Shown: positions 23,472 through 32,112 of the stretch, piece after piece | How the letters are laid out: every line of letters starts with the position of its first letter | How positions within the stretch are numbered: position 1 is the first letter of the stretch | Origin: Agrobacterium fabrum str. C58 | GTDB taxonomy: Bacteria > Pseudomonadota > Alphaproteobacteria > Rhizobiales > Rhizobiaceae | Direction of reading: 5' to 3' | DNA: 64,000 bases | NCBI RefSeq assembly: GCF_000092025.1 | Contig: NC_003063.2 | Coordinates: forward strand, 1,927,501 to 1,991,500 | Position numbers and translations under genes: made by a program | The notes under the pieces: generated by a model | Databases searched by the model: none | The model's input: the letters and a program-made list of their open reading frames with translations, nothing else | What the model was told of the DNA's origin: nothing

Positions 23472-25604
23472 TTATCGCGCGTCATCAGGCATATCGTCCT
23501 GCTTGCCGAAGATCGGGAATGTGAGCGATACGCGCGCACCACAACCGGGCTGCGACGTGATTTTGGCGTCACCGCCGCTTTGACGCATGAAACCGTAGAC
23601 CATGGCGAGGCCAAGTCCCGTGCCGCCCTGTTGGGCGCGCGTGGTGAAATAGGGTTCGAAAGCGCGGTCCACCGCATCCTGATCCATGCCGTGTCCGTTG
23701 TCCTCCACGGAAATCTCGACAACATTGTCCGATTTCTCGGCCGCAATGATGATGACGCCGCCGGTGGGCATGGCTGCGGCTGAGTTGAGGCATAGGTTGA
23801 GGATGGACTGTTCAAACAGGGCGGCGTCCAGCGCCAGCCGTGGCAGATCATCCTGAAGACGAAGGTTGATCTGGTTGCGCGTACCGACCGCAATCTCCAG
23901 GACATCCACCATTCCTTTCAGGAGCGCGGCGACATCGACATATGCAGGGTGGATCGGCTGCTGGCTGCCGATGGAGAGCATGCTGCTGGCAAGCTGGCGG
24001 CCACGATCGGCGGCTTTACGGATGCGGTTGATGTTGCGCTGCTGGCGCTCGCTGAAGCCTGTTTCCCGCTCCAGAAGCCCGAGGCTTCCGGTAATGATGC
24101 CGATCATGTTGCCGACTTCGTGGCTGAGCTGATGGGTCATGCGCATGATGCCATCAAGCCGCTGTGCCTTTGCAGCCTCTGCCTCCTGGCGGTCGAGCGC
24201 TGTCACGTCGCGGGCCAGCAGCACGATGCCGCCGTCCGGTTGCCGGGAGACGGCAATCTCCGTGACCTGCTGGTCCTGCGTGCGGTGGCGCACGGTGATC
24301 CGGCTGGCAAGCCCGCCCGGATCGTCGGAAGAGGGCAAGAGGCCCGGATCGATCTCCGGTATCGTTTCGATGAAGGCGCGCAATGGCAGCTTCCTCGAGT
24401 AACCGCCGCGCTTTCCGACAAGCTCGATGATGCGCCTGTTCATGGTGATGGGCTGGCCGTTGGCGTTAAACAGCGCTATGCCCTCGTTCATCGTCCGGAA
24501 GGTGGAGCGGATCGTTCGGGCCGCGGCTTCGGCCGTGCGGCGAAGACGGGACACGCGGTCGACGCTGTCCTTGAAGGCGTGAAATGCGTCCGACAGGCGG
24601 ATGAGTTCGGTTTCCGAGCCTCGGTACGTGGGCAGGCTGACATTCTGCTCGCCATTGGCGAGGGAGTTCATGCCGCCCGAAAGTGCCGTTATGCCATGTG
24701 AGACCCGCATGACGGAGCGGATGGAGAGGGTCGAGAGAATGATGACGACGACAAAGGCGATCGCGACCATGACGATCAGCCGGGTGAGCGCCGCCGAAGC
24801 CGAGGCGAGGCCCTGCGTCAATCTGTGCGCGACGGCTTCGCTTTGCGTTTCGGTGGCATGGGAAAGGTTGCGGGAGACGACGTGGAGTTTCGATACGGAG
24901 GACTGGATCGCAAACATTTCCAGAAGATATTGCGTCTGGGCGTCGAACACGCGTTTGTAGGGTACAAGCCCCTCGGCTCCCGCGTCATCCATTGCAGCGG
25001 GCTCGTTCATGAAATAGCCGGTTTCCGACGTGAAGCGGCGCTGCAATTCACCCAGCTGGAACAGGCTGGCGGAATTGGCCGCAGCCTGCACGATGGCGTT
25101 CAGGCGCTGGCGAAGGGCGCCTTCGGTGACGGCCTGGCCGGTTGCGATTTCGCCTAGTGCCGCTGCCGCCTCTGCCTTGTGCTGCTGGGCGGCATCCGCG
25201 TCCGCCGCGAGCGACAGGGTCTGTTGGCGAATGGCCTGGAGCAGCTCGACGATATCGTCGTTTGGAATGGCGTTCTGCGTTTCTGCTTTCTTGTATTGCG
25301 CGATTGTCTCAAGAAGGCTGTCCACCTGCGAAACCACCGCGCGGCTTTCGCTCGATACGCGGTAAGGCGATGTCGCGTTCATCAGCAGCGGCGCGCTGGA
25401 AACGAGATCGGCCACCTGTCGCGACACGAGCGAAGCGCGCGCAAGGCTGGAGAACGCCTGCAGGCTGTAGGTCGCCATTTCGGTCTTCGCCTTCTGCAAG
25501 CCGTAGATTGCGACAGCCGACAGAATGAAGACCGACGAGCATATGAAGACGATGGCAAAGGGCAGACGAAACGCGATTGACTGGAGGAAGAGCCTGTTGA
25601 TCAC
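23472..25604 (-). CDS. Membrane sensor histidine kinase with HAMP and PAS domains
   Basis: A 710-residue kinase. The first membrane helix lies around 13-35 and the second around 275-295, enclosing a periplasmic sensor region of about 240 residues. Then come a HAMP-like linker, a PAS domain (about 365-470; MNEGIALFNANGQPITMNRR), HisKA with H495 in HQLSHEVGNMIG, and an HATPase domain (NLCLNSAAAM, DNGHGMD, GGTGLGLAMVYGF). Its start overlaps the stop of the response regulator gene as ATGA. The pair is divergent from the AfuA-type importer and probably controls it. The ligand is unknown. Confidence 0.87.
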   Translation of the reverse strand: MINRLFLQSIAFRLPFAIVFICSSVFILSAVAIYGLQKAKTEMATYSLQAFSSLARASLVSRQVADLVSSAPLLMNATSPYRVSSESRAVVSQVDSLLETIAQYKKAETQNAIPNDDIVELLQAIRQQTLSLAADADAAQQHKAEAAAALGEIATGQAVTEGALRQRLNAIVQAAANSASLFQLGELQRRFTSETGYFMNEPAAMDDAGAEGLVPYKRVFDAQTQYLLEMFAIQSSVSKLHVVSRNLSHATETQSEAVAHRLTQGLASASAALTRLIVMVAIAFVVVIILSTLSIRSVMRVSHGITALSGGMNSLANGEQNVSLPTYRGSETELIRLSDAFHAFKDSVDRVSRLRRTAEAAARTIRSTFRTMNEGIALFNANGQPITMNRRIIELVGKRGGYSRKLPLRAFIETIPEIDPGLLPSSDDPGGLASRITVRHRTQDQQVTEIAVSRQPDGGIVLLARDVTALDRQEAEAAKAQRLDGIMRMTHQLSHEVGNMIGIITGSLGLLERETGFSERQQRNINRIRKAADRGRQLASSMLSIGSQQPIHPAYVDVAALLKGMVDVLEIAVGTRNQINLRLQDDLPRLALDAALFEQSILNLCLNSAAAMPTGGVIIIAAEKSDNVVEISVEDNGHGMDQDAVDRAFEPYFTTRAQQGGTGLGLAMVYGFMRQSGGDAKITSQPGCGARVSLTFPIFGKQDDMPDDAR

Positions 25605-26347
25605 AATTGCGGCTCTGCCGCGTCTGTATGCAGGACGTAGCCCTTGCCTCTGCGTGTCTGGATATGTTGCGGCAGATCCGGGTTGCGCTCGATCTTCCGG
25701 CGCAGGCGAAGCACGAGAACATCGACGTTACGATCGATGAAGCGGTCGCTTTCCGCACCGAGGCGATCGAGGATATGGGATCGACTGACCGGCTTGTTCG
25801 GCGTTTCCGCCAGAATTTCCAGAAGGGCGAATTCGGCCGTCGTCAGCGTCCTGCTGCGGTCTGCAAGGCAGACGGCGCGCCGCCCTGAAAGATCGACCGC
25901 CCAGTCTCCCAGTCTCAGCGAATTCGTCTCGGTTTCGCGCTCCGGCTCCTTTTCGACCTTGAGGGACGGAGCGATGCGACGCAGAACCGCCTTGATCCGC
26001 GCCGTCAGTTCAATCGGCTCGAAAGGTTTGACGACATAGTCGTCGGCGGCGGTTTCCAGACCCAGCACGCGCTCGGTTGCGCTGCCGGCCGCGGTTACCA
26101 TCACGATACCGACATTCAGTCCCAGTTCGGTGCGGATGCGCTGGGCGAAGGTTCTACCGGAAATTCCGGGCAGATTGTGATCGAGAAGCACGAGATCGAT
26201 TTGCTCGTGTCCCAGTGTCGCTGCGGCATCTTCTGCCGAGTGCACCACAAGCGGAGACCAGCCTTCGGCCTCCACAAGATCGGCAATCAGTTCCGCCATA
26301 TCAGGATCGTCTTCGACGATCAGTATCCCGATCCTCTGTTTCTGCAA
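25601..26347 (-). CDS. OmpR-type response regulator
   Basis: A 248-residue regulator with a receiver (EDD at 12-14, D56 in VLLDHNLPG, and the conserved lysine in VVKPFEP) and a C-terminal winged helix with the OmpR-type RLRRKIERNPDLPQHIQTRRGKGY ending. The likely start is an unusual TTG at 26347, since no ATG or GTG is available before the receiver and GGGAGGAC lies about 8 nt upstream. It precedes the kinase gene with an ATGA overlap. About 220 bp separate it from the divergent importer operon, which it probably regulates. Confidence 0.87.
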   Translation of the reverse strand: MQKQRIGILIVEDDPDMAELIADLVEAEGWSPLVVHSAEDAAATLGHEQIDLVLLDHNLPGISGRTFAQRIRTELGLNVGIVMVTAAGSATERVLGLETAADDYVVKPFEPIELTARIKAVLRRIAPSLKVEKEPERETETNSLRLGDWAVDLSGRRAVCLADRSRTLTTAEFALLEILAETPNKPVSRSHILDRLGAESDRFIDRNVDVLVLRLRRKIERNPDLPQHIQTRRGKGYVLHTDAAEPQL

Positions 26348-26533
26348 AATGAAGTCCTCCCATCACCGATCATATGCAAGAGCAATGAAATATTCAAAAG
26401 CTCGATGATGACTGGTCGTGTTACATTTGTAATATTCGTAACCAATCTCGCCCGCAGGTGTCTTTCGTTGAAAAATCGGTAACCATTCAATGGATTGCTG
26501 AAATTCGTCGTTCTGGCATGATTGTCCTCAAGA

Positions 26534-26553
26534 ATGGAACGGGGAGGTTCCAT
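26534..26553 (+). promoter_or_regulatory. Inverted repeat just upstream of the first AfuA-like gene
   Basis: ATGGAAC (26534-26540) and GTTCCAT (26547-26553) are perfect 7-bp arms around GGGGAG. The element ends 11 bp before the GTG start and could be an operator or a hairpin that masks a ribosome-binding-like GGGGAG. Confidence 0.35.
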
Positions 26554-26564
26554 GGGAGGACAAG

Positions 26565-27593
26565 GTGAAAGCATCGCTTGCGGCATTCAGCGCCGGTTTA
26601 GCCCTGTGGGCGTTCGGCACTGCCGGGGCGCAGGCCGATGGACGGCTGAATATTCTCTGCGCGGCGGATGATGCCTGGTGCGCAGCGATGCAACGCGCTT
26701 ACGAGACGAAAACCGGCGTACAGACCATCATGGTTCGCAAGAGCACCGGCGAAATTCTTGAACAGGTCAGAAAAGAAAAGGACGCCCCCACGGTCGACGT
26801 CTGGTGGGCCGGTACGGGCGACACTCATTTGCAGGCGGCCTCAGAAGGGCTTCTGGAGGCCTATGCCTCGAAGAATGAAACCGAAGTTCTTCCGTGGGCG
26901 CAAAACTTCTTCACCATGTCGGGTGGGCAATCGGCCGGCATTTATGCGGGTGCGCTAGGTTTTGCCTATAATAGCGATCTCTTGCAGCGGCAGGGGCTTC
27001 CGGTTCCAAGCTGCTGGAAAGACCTGATCAGCGAAACCTATCGCGGCAAGATATTGGCCGGCAATCCGAACTCGTCGGGCACCGCCTTCACCATGCTCGC
27101 GACCCTCGTCCAGCTTTTCGGGGAGGAGGAGGCGTTCAGCTACATGAAGGCGCTCGATCAGAACGTGGCCGAATATACCAAGGCAGGTTCGGCGCCCGTC
27201 AAGGCGGCGGCGCGCGGAGAAGCAGTGATCGGCATATCGTTCATGCATGACGCCGTCACGCAGAAGGAGGCGGGTGCACCCCTCGTCATCGTCGCTCCCT
27301 GTGAGGGAACCGGTTATGAGATCGGTGCGGTCAGCATCGTCAGGGGCACGAAAAACCGGGAGGAAGCCCGTCGGTTCGTGGACTTTGCGTTGAGCCCTGA
27401 CGGTCAGGCCACAGGGGCTGCTGCGGGACAGAACCAGGTGCCATCAAATGCAAAGGCAGCATTGCCGGCAGGCGCGCCGGACCTCTCGCTGATCAAGATG
27501 GTCGACTACGACTTCGCGACCTTCGGCACACCGGAAGAACGGGGACGGCTTTTGCGCCGGTTTGACACGGAAGTACATCCCCCCAGCCAATAA
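26565..27593 (+). CDS. afuA: AfuA-like periplasmic substrate-binding protein (first of two paralogues)
   Basis: The GTG at 26565 follows GGGAGGACAAG; the 342-residue product has a signal peptide ending near AQADG. It is an AfuA/FbpA-type binding protein (PBP2 fold): LNILCAADDAWC, WWAGTGDTH, GIYAGALGFAYN, GNPNSSGTAF, FMHDAV and APCEGTGYEIG. H228, D229 and E252 have the same spacing as the sugar-phosphate contacts I recall for AfuA of Actinobacillus (H205, D206, E229). No tyrosine pair typical of ferric-binding proteins is evident. Together with the phosphatase gene at the end of the operon this points to a phosphorylated organic substrate rather than iron. A second paralogue follows directly. 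Confidence 0.8.
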   Translation: MKASLAAFSAGLALWAFGTAGAQADGRLNILCAADDAWCAAMQRAYETKTGVQTIMVRKSTGEILEQVRKEKDAPTVDVWWAGTGDTHLQAASEGLLEAYASKNETEVLPWAQNFFTMSGGQSAGIYAGALGFAYNSDLLQRQGLPVPSCWKDLISETYRGKILAGNPNSSGTAFTMLATLVQLFGEEEAFSYMKALDQNVAEYTKAGSAPVKAAARGEAVIGISFMHDAVTQKEAGAPLVIVAPCEGTGYEIGAVSIVRGTKNREEARRFVDFALSPDGQATGAAAGQNQVPSNAKAALPAGAPDLSLIKMVDYDFATFGTPEERGRLLRRFDTEVHPPSQ

Positions 27594-27691
27594 CCAGACG
27601 ATTTGAAGCGGACCAGGACGACAGCCACCGGCATGTGGAACGGCGAAGCCATGTCCGCAGACTTATTCAGACGCAAACAATGGAGGAAATC

Positions 27692-28717
27692 ATGCGACTG
27701 ACGATCATATCCAGCCTGCTTCTCGCAGGCACCACGCTCCTGGGCGTTCCGGCCCATGCTGCCGGCGACCTCAATCTCATCTGCGCCGCAGATGTGGTGA
27801 TCTGCGAGCAGATGAAGGGTGACTTCGAAAAGACCCATGACATCAAGGTCAATATGGTGCGCATGTCCTCGGGCGAGGCTTATGCCAAGATCCGCGCCGA
27901 GGCCCGCAACCCGAAGACCGACCTTTGGTGGGCCGGCACCGGCGATCCGCATCTTCAGGCGGCTTCTGAAAACCTGACGCTCGAATATAAATCGAAGATG
28001 CTCGACCAGTTGCAGGACTGGGCAAAGAACCAGGCAGAGAGTGCCGGTTACAAGACGGTCGGCGTTTATGCCGGTGCGCTCGGCTGGGGGTACAACACGG
28101 ATATCTTCAAGAAGAAGGGCTACAAGGAACCCAAGTGCTGGGCAGACCTTCTCGCGCCCGAACTGAAGGGCGAAATCCAGATCGCCAACCCGAATTCCTC
28201 TGGCACGGCCTACACCGCGCTTGCCTCGCTGGTGCAGATCATGGGCGAAGATCAGGCTTTCGACTATCTGAAGAAGCTCAACGGCAATATTTCGCAATAT
28301 ACCAAGTCGGGCTCGGCTCCGGTCAAGGCAGCTGCGCGTGGCGAAACGGCTGTCGGCATCGTCTTCATGCATGATGCCGTGGCGCAGACAGCCGAAGGCT
28401 TTCCGGTAAAGTCGGTCGCGCCGTGTGAAGGCACCGGCTATGAAATCGGCTCCATGTCCATCGTCAAGGGCGCGCGCAATCTCGAGAACGCGAAGACCTG
28501 GTATGACTGGGCGCTGCAGCCGGACGTTCAATCGCGCATGAAGGATGCGAAGTCGTTCCAGCTTCCGTCGAACAAGACGGCTGAAATTCCGAAGGAAGCA
28601 CCACGCTTCGAGGATATCAAGCTGATCAATTACGACTTCAAGACCTATGGCGATCCTGAAAAGCGCAAGGCCCTGCTGGAGCGCTGGGACAAGGACGTCG
28701 GCGCCGCCGCCAACTGA
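27692..28717 (+). CDS. afuA: AfuA-like periplasmic substrate-binding protein (second paralogue)
   Basis: The ATG at 27692 follows GGAGGAAATC and gives 341 residues with a signal peptide ending near AHAAG. It shares every block with the preceding gene (WWAGTGDPH, GVYAGALGWGYN, ANPNSSGTAY, SGSAPVKAAARGE, FMHDAV, APCEGTGYEIG) and keeps H227, D228 and E251 at the same spacing. The two genes are a tandem duplication that has diverged elsewhere, so they probably feed one permease with different ligands. The permease gene follows after a perfect intercistronic hairpin. Confidence 0.82.
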   Translation: MRLTIISSLLLAGTTLLGVPAHAAGDLNLICAADVVICEQMKGDFEKTHDIKVNMVRMSSGEAYAKIRAEARNPKTDLWWAGTGDPHLQAASENLTLEYKSKMLDQLQDWAKNQAESAGYKTVGVYAGALGWGYNTDIFKKKGYKEPKCWADLLAPELKGEIQIANPNSSGTAYTALASLVQIMGEDQAFDYLKKLNGNISQYTKSGSAPVKAAARGETAVGIVFMHDAVAQTAEGFPVKSVAPCEGTGYEIGSMSIVKGARNLENAKTWYDWALQPDVQSRMKDAKSFQLPSNKTAEIPKEAPRFEDIKLINYDFKTYGDPEKRKALLERWDKDVGAAAN

Positions 28718-28728
28718 TATCCCATGTC

Positions 28729-28761
28729 GGCTGCCTTCGTTTCTCAATGACGAAGGCAGCC
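28729..28761 (+). terminator. Perfect 12-bp intercistronic hairpin between binding protein and permease genes
   Basis: GGCTGCCTTCGT (28729-28740) and ACGAAGGCAGCC (28750-28761) pair perfectly around a 9-nt loop and are followed by only a short T stretch (CCTTTCC). This is more likely a partial terminator or a 3'-end-protecting hairpin that raises binding-protein mRNA over permease mRNA than a full stop. Confidence 0.65.
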
Positions 28762-28795
28762 CCTTTCCGACACACTCAATTTTGTGAGGTTGACC

Positions 28796-31027
28796 ATGAC
28801 CCATGGCAATCGCAGGCTGGATATTGTTCTGGCCTTGGGCCTTGCTGCCCTGGTGCTGGTGCCCTGGTACCGCATCGAAAGCGGCTTTTTTGGCCTTGGC
28901 TGGCTATCGGATTTTCCGACATCATCGCAGGTCGCGCCCGGCATTCTCCAGATGATAACCGAAGGCCGCACCTGGCTGTTCGGCGTCCTGATCTTCTTTC
29001 TGCTGGGAGCCGTTGCGCGGACGCTGTCCGATCCTATCCTGCGCGGCAGGCTTCTGGTGGCCGCCGGTGCTTTCGGGCTTGCCTTCCTCGTACTTCAGGG
29101 GCTGGCGATCGGCTTTATCGGGTGGACCTGGCAGGCCACCGAAAGCCTGTTCGGCGCCATGGCCGACGGCCAACCCTCCATGGGCGCGGGCGCCGTGACG
29201 ATGGCTTTCGTCTTCGTGCTCTTCATTTCCTTTGGTCTTGCCGAACGGGGCTTCATGAAGGGCGACGTCTTTGTCGTCTCCTCTATTTCGCTGCTCGTGT
29301 TCCTGGTCTGCGTTTTCGTCTTTTATCCCATCGGCAGCATGATGGTGGGCGCGGTTCAGGACTTTGACGGTTCGTTCAATCCCGACGGATTTATCCGCAA
29401 TATGCGCGATCCCGGCATCTGGAGCCTGGACTGTGTCGTCGGTGCCGGCCGCTGCGGTGTCGCATGGCGCACGCTCTTCCTCGCCATCATGACGGCGGCG
29501 GGATCGACCATCCTCGGACTGGCTTTTGCGCTGGTCGCCACCCGCACGCGTTTTCCGTTCAAGAAAGGTCTGCGGCTGCTGACGATCCTGCCGATCATCA
29601 CCCCGCCCTTCGTTATCGGTCTTGCCCTGACTCTGCTTTTCGGCCGTGCAGGCGTCGTCACCGAATTCATGTCGAGCGTCTTCGGCATCGAGCCGGGCCG
29701 CTGGCTTTATGGCCTAACGGGCATATGGATCGCGCAGGTCCTGTCCTTCACGCCCATTTCGTTCCTCGTCCTGATCGGTGTCGTCGAGGGCGTCAGCCCG
29801 TCGATGGAAGAGGCGTCGCAGACGCTGCGTGCCGACCGCTGGCGCACCTTCTGGCGTGTGTCGCTTCCGTTGATGAAGCCGGGCCTTGCCAATGCGTTTC
29901 TGATCGGTTTCATCGAAAGCATGGCGGATTTCGGCAATCCCCTGGTGCTGGGCGGCAGCCACGGCGTTCTCTCGACGGAAATCTTCTTCGCTGTCGTTGG
30001 CTCGCAGAATGACCCGTCACGCGCCGCAGTTCTCGCTATCGTGCTGCTCTGCTTCACGCTGTCGGCCTTCATCGCCCAGCGCTTCTGGCTGGCAGGCAAG
30101 AATTTCGCCACCGTCACCGGCAAGGGCGACAGCGGCGCGCATATCGCCCTTCCGAAATCCATGTCGATTGCTGTACACGCGCTCGTCGTTCCCTGGATGC
30201 TCTTTACCATCGTCGTTTATGGCATGATCCTCGTCGGTGGTTTCGTGAAGACCTGGGGTCTGGATAATACGCTGACGATCGAACATTACGTCCGCGCCTT
30301 CTCCGTCAGCCTCAGCAATGGTTCGATCGCCTGGACGGGCGTCGCGTGGAATTCCTTCTGGACGACGATGGAGATCGCCCTGATTTCGGCCCCGCTCACC
30401 GCGGCTGTCGGGCTGCTGACGGCCTATATCATCGTCCGGCAGAAATTTGCCGGCAGGAACCTGTTCGAATTCGCTTTGATGATGAGCTTTGCCATTCCCG
30501 GCACGGTCATCGGCGTCAGCTACATCATGGCCTTTAACCTGCCACCGCTCGAAATGACTGGATCGGCGCTGATCCTCATTGCCTGCTTCGTCTTCCGCAA
30601 CATGCCAGTCGGCGTTCGCGGTGGCATCGCGGCCATGAGCCAGCTGGACAAGAGCCTCGACGAGGCCTCGCTCACACTACGGGCAAACAGCTTCCGCACC
30701 ATTCGCCTGGTGGTGCTGCCACTCCTGCGCCCGGCGATCAGGGCGGCGCTGGTCTATTCCTTCGTCAGGGCCATCACGTCCATCAGCGCGGTCATCTTCC
30801 TCGTCAGCGCCCAATACAACATGGCGACGTCCTATATCGTCGGCCTCGTTGAAAACGGCGAATACGGTGTCGCAATCGCTTATTCCTCAATGCTGATCGT
30901 CGTCATGATCACCGTCATCGCGGGCTTCCAGCTCATCGTCGGCGAAAGACGTCTGCGGCGCGAAAACCGCGTCGCGGGCCTCGATGCAGCCAAATCCGTT
31001 TCTCACCCTCAGGAGAAAATCGCATGA
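28796..31027 (+). CDS. afuB: AfuB-like ABC transporter permease, two fused permease units
   Basis: The ATG at 28796 has GAGG 7 nt upstream; a GTG four codons earlier is less likely. The 743-residue protein has an N-terminal membrane region, then two copies of the binding-protein-dependent permease domain. Each carries an EAA-type loop: VSPSMEEASQTLRADRWRTFWRV in the first, and LDEASLTLRANSFRTI in the second. This fused form is usual for AfuB/FbpB-type importers. It overlaps the ATPase gene as ATGA. The long membrane region before the first permease unit (several helices, about 1-200) is larger than in simple FbpB proteins. Confidence 0.87.
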   Translation: MTHGNRRLDIVLALGLAALVLVPWYRIESGFFGLGWLSDFPTSSQVAPGILQMITEGRTWLFGVLIFFLLGAVARTLSDPILRGRLLVAAGAFGLAFLVLQGLAIGFIGWTWQATESLFGAMADGQPSMGAGAVTMAFVFVLFISFGLAERGFMKGDVFVVSSISLLVFLVCVFVFYPIGSMMVGAVQDFDGSFNPDGFIRNMRDPGIWSLDCVVGAGRCGVAWRTLFLAIMTAAGSTILGLAFALVATRTRFPFKKGLRLLTILPIITPPFVIGLALTLLFGRAGVVTEFMSSVFGIEPGRWLYGLTGIWIAQVLSFTPISFLVLIGVVEGVSPSMEEASQTLRADRWRTFWRVSLPLMKPGLANAFLIGFIESMADFGNPLVLGGSHGVLSTEIFFAVVGSQNDPSRAAVLAIVLLCFTLSAFIAQRFWLAGKNFATVTGKGDSGAHIALPKSMSIAVHALVVPWMLFTIVVYGMILVGGFVKTWGLDNTLTIEHYVRAFSVSLSNGSIAWTGVAWNSFWTTMEIALISAPLTAAVGLLTAYIIVRQKFAGRNLFEFALMMSFAIPGTVIGVSYIMAFNLPPLEMTGSALILIACFVFRNMPVGVRGGIAAMSQLDKSLDEASLTLRANSFRTIRLVVLPLLRPAIRAALVYSFVRAITSISAVIFLVSAQYNMATSYIVGLVENGEYGVAIAYSSMLIVVMITVIAGFQLIVGERRLRRENRVAGLDAAKSVSHPQEKIA

Positions 31028-32085
31028 TCACCGTCAAACCGGGCTCCGTCGTCTTCGAAAATGTCCGCAAGACCTTCGGCGCATTCACCGCCATTCCAGA
31101 TCTGTCATTGACCATCGAGCCCGGCACGCTCGTCACGCTTCTTGGGCCCTCCGGCTGCGGCAAGACGACGACGCTGCGCATGCTCGCCGGCCTTGAACAT
31201 CCCAATTCCGGCCGCATCCTCATCGGTGGCAAGGATGTGACCATGCTTCCCGCCAACGAGCGCGATGTCTCGATGGTCTTCCAGTCCTATGCCCTATTTC
31301 CGCACATGAGTGCGCTGGATAACGTCGCTTACGGCCTCCAGTCCTCGGGCCTGAAAAAGGCCGAGGCGCGGGAAAAGGCCGAAGAGGGGCTGAAACTCGT
31401 CGGCCTTGCCGGCATGGGCCACCGCCTGCCGGCGGAACTCTCCGGCGGCCAGCAGCAGCGCGTCGCGGTCGCCCGCGCCCTCGTGCTGGAGCCGCAGGTG
31501 CTGCTGCTCGATGAACCATTGTCGAATCTCGATGCGCGCCTGCGCCGGCGCGTGCGCACCGATATTCGTGAGCTTCAGCAGAGGATCGGCTTTACCGCCG
31601 TTTATGTCACGCATGACCAGGATGAGGCGCTCGCGGTATCGGATCGCATCATCGTCATGAAAGAGGGAGAAATCGCCCAATCCGGCGCCCCCCGCGAACT
31701 TTATGAGGCACCGGCATCCTCCTTCATCGCCGATTTCATGGGCGAGGCGAACGTCGTGCCCTGCGAAGTCGTCTCCCAGACGGGTGACGAATCCCTTGTG
31801 CGGGTTGGCACGATGGAACATCGGGTCCGAAGCCGCGGCCCGCGCTCCGGCAGCGCCAAGCTTGCCGTGCGTCCCGGCGCCATCACCATCGGCGCGGCGG
31901 GTGGCAGCGGCATGCCCGGCCGCGTGCTGCACACGGCCTATCTCGGCGGCCACATCGAATATGAAGTCGAAACGGAAGTCGGCACGCTCTTCATCATCGA
32001 CCATGAAATGAACCACACGCAACGCGAAACGAGCGATGTCACACTCAATTTCAAAAACCGTGGCATAGCCCTCATCGACGCTTGA
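31024..32085 (+). CDS. afuC: AfuC-like ABC transporter ATPase
   Basis: A 353-residue ATPase: Walker A GPSGCGKTTT, Q-loop FQSYALFPHM, signature LSGGQQQRVA, Walker B VLLLDEPLSNLDA and the switch histidine in YVTHDQDEAL. The C-terminal 110 residues form a TOBE-type domain (VVPCEVV, KLAVRPGAI, LGGHIEYEVE). It energises the import system encoded immediately upstream, with an ATGA overlap to the permease gene. The phosphatase gene follows within 30 bp. Confidence 0.9.
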   Translation: MITVKPGSVVFENVRKTFGAFTAIPDLSLTIEPGTLVTLLGPSGCGKTTTLRMLAGLEHPNSGRILIGGKDVTMLPANERDVSMVFQSYALFPHMSALDNVAYGLQSSGLKKAEAREKAEEGLKLVGLAGMGHRLPAELSGGQQQRVAVARALVLEPQVLLLDEPLSNLDARLRRRVRTDIRELQQRIGFTAVYVTHDQDEALAVSDRIIVMKEGEIAQSGAPRELYEAPASSFIADFMGEANVVPCEVVSQTGDESLVRVGTMEHRVRSRGPRSGSAKLAVRPGAITIGAAGGSGMPGRVLHTAYLGGHIEYEVETEVGTLFIIDHEMNHTQRETSDVTLNFKNRGIALIDA

Positions 32086-32112
32086 AGACTCATGGACTTA
32101 AGGAAAATGGAA

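Noticed and set aside
27506..28804. 432-codon minus-strand frame opposite the second AfuA-like gene
   Set aside because: The plus strand encodes a clear binding protein with signal peptide; the antisense frame has no ribosome-binding site or domain.
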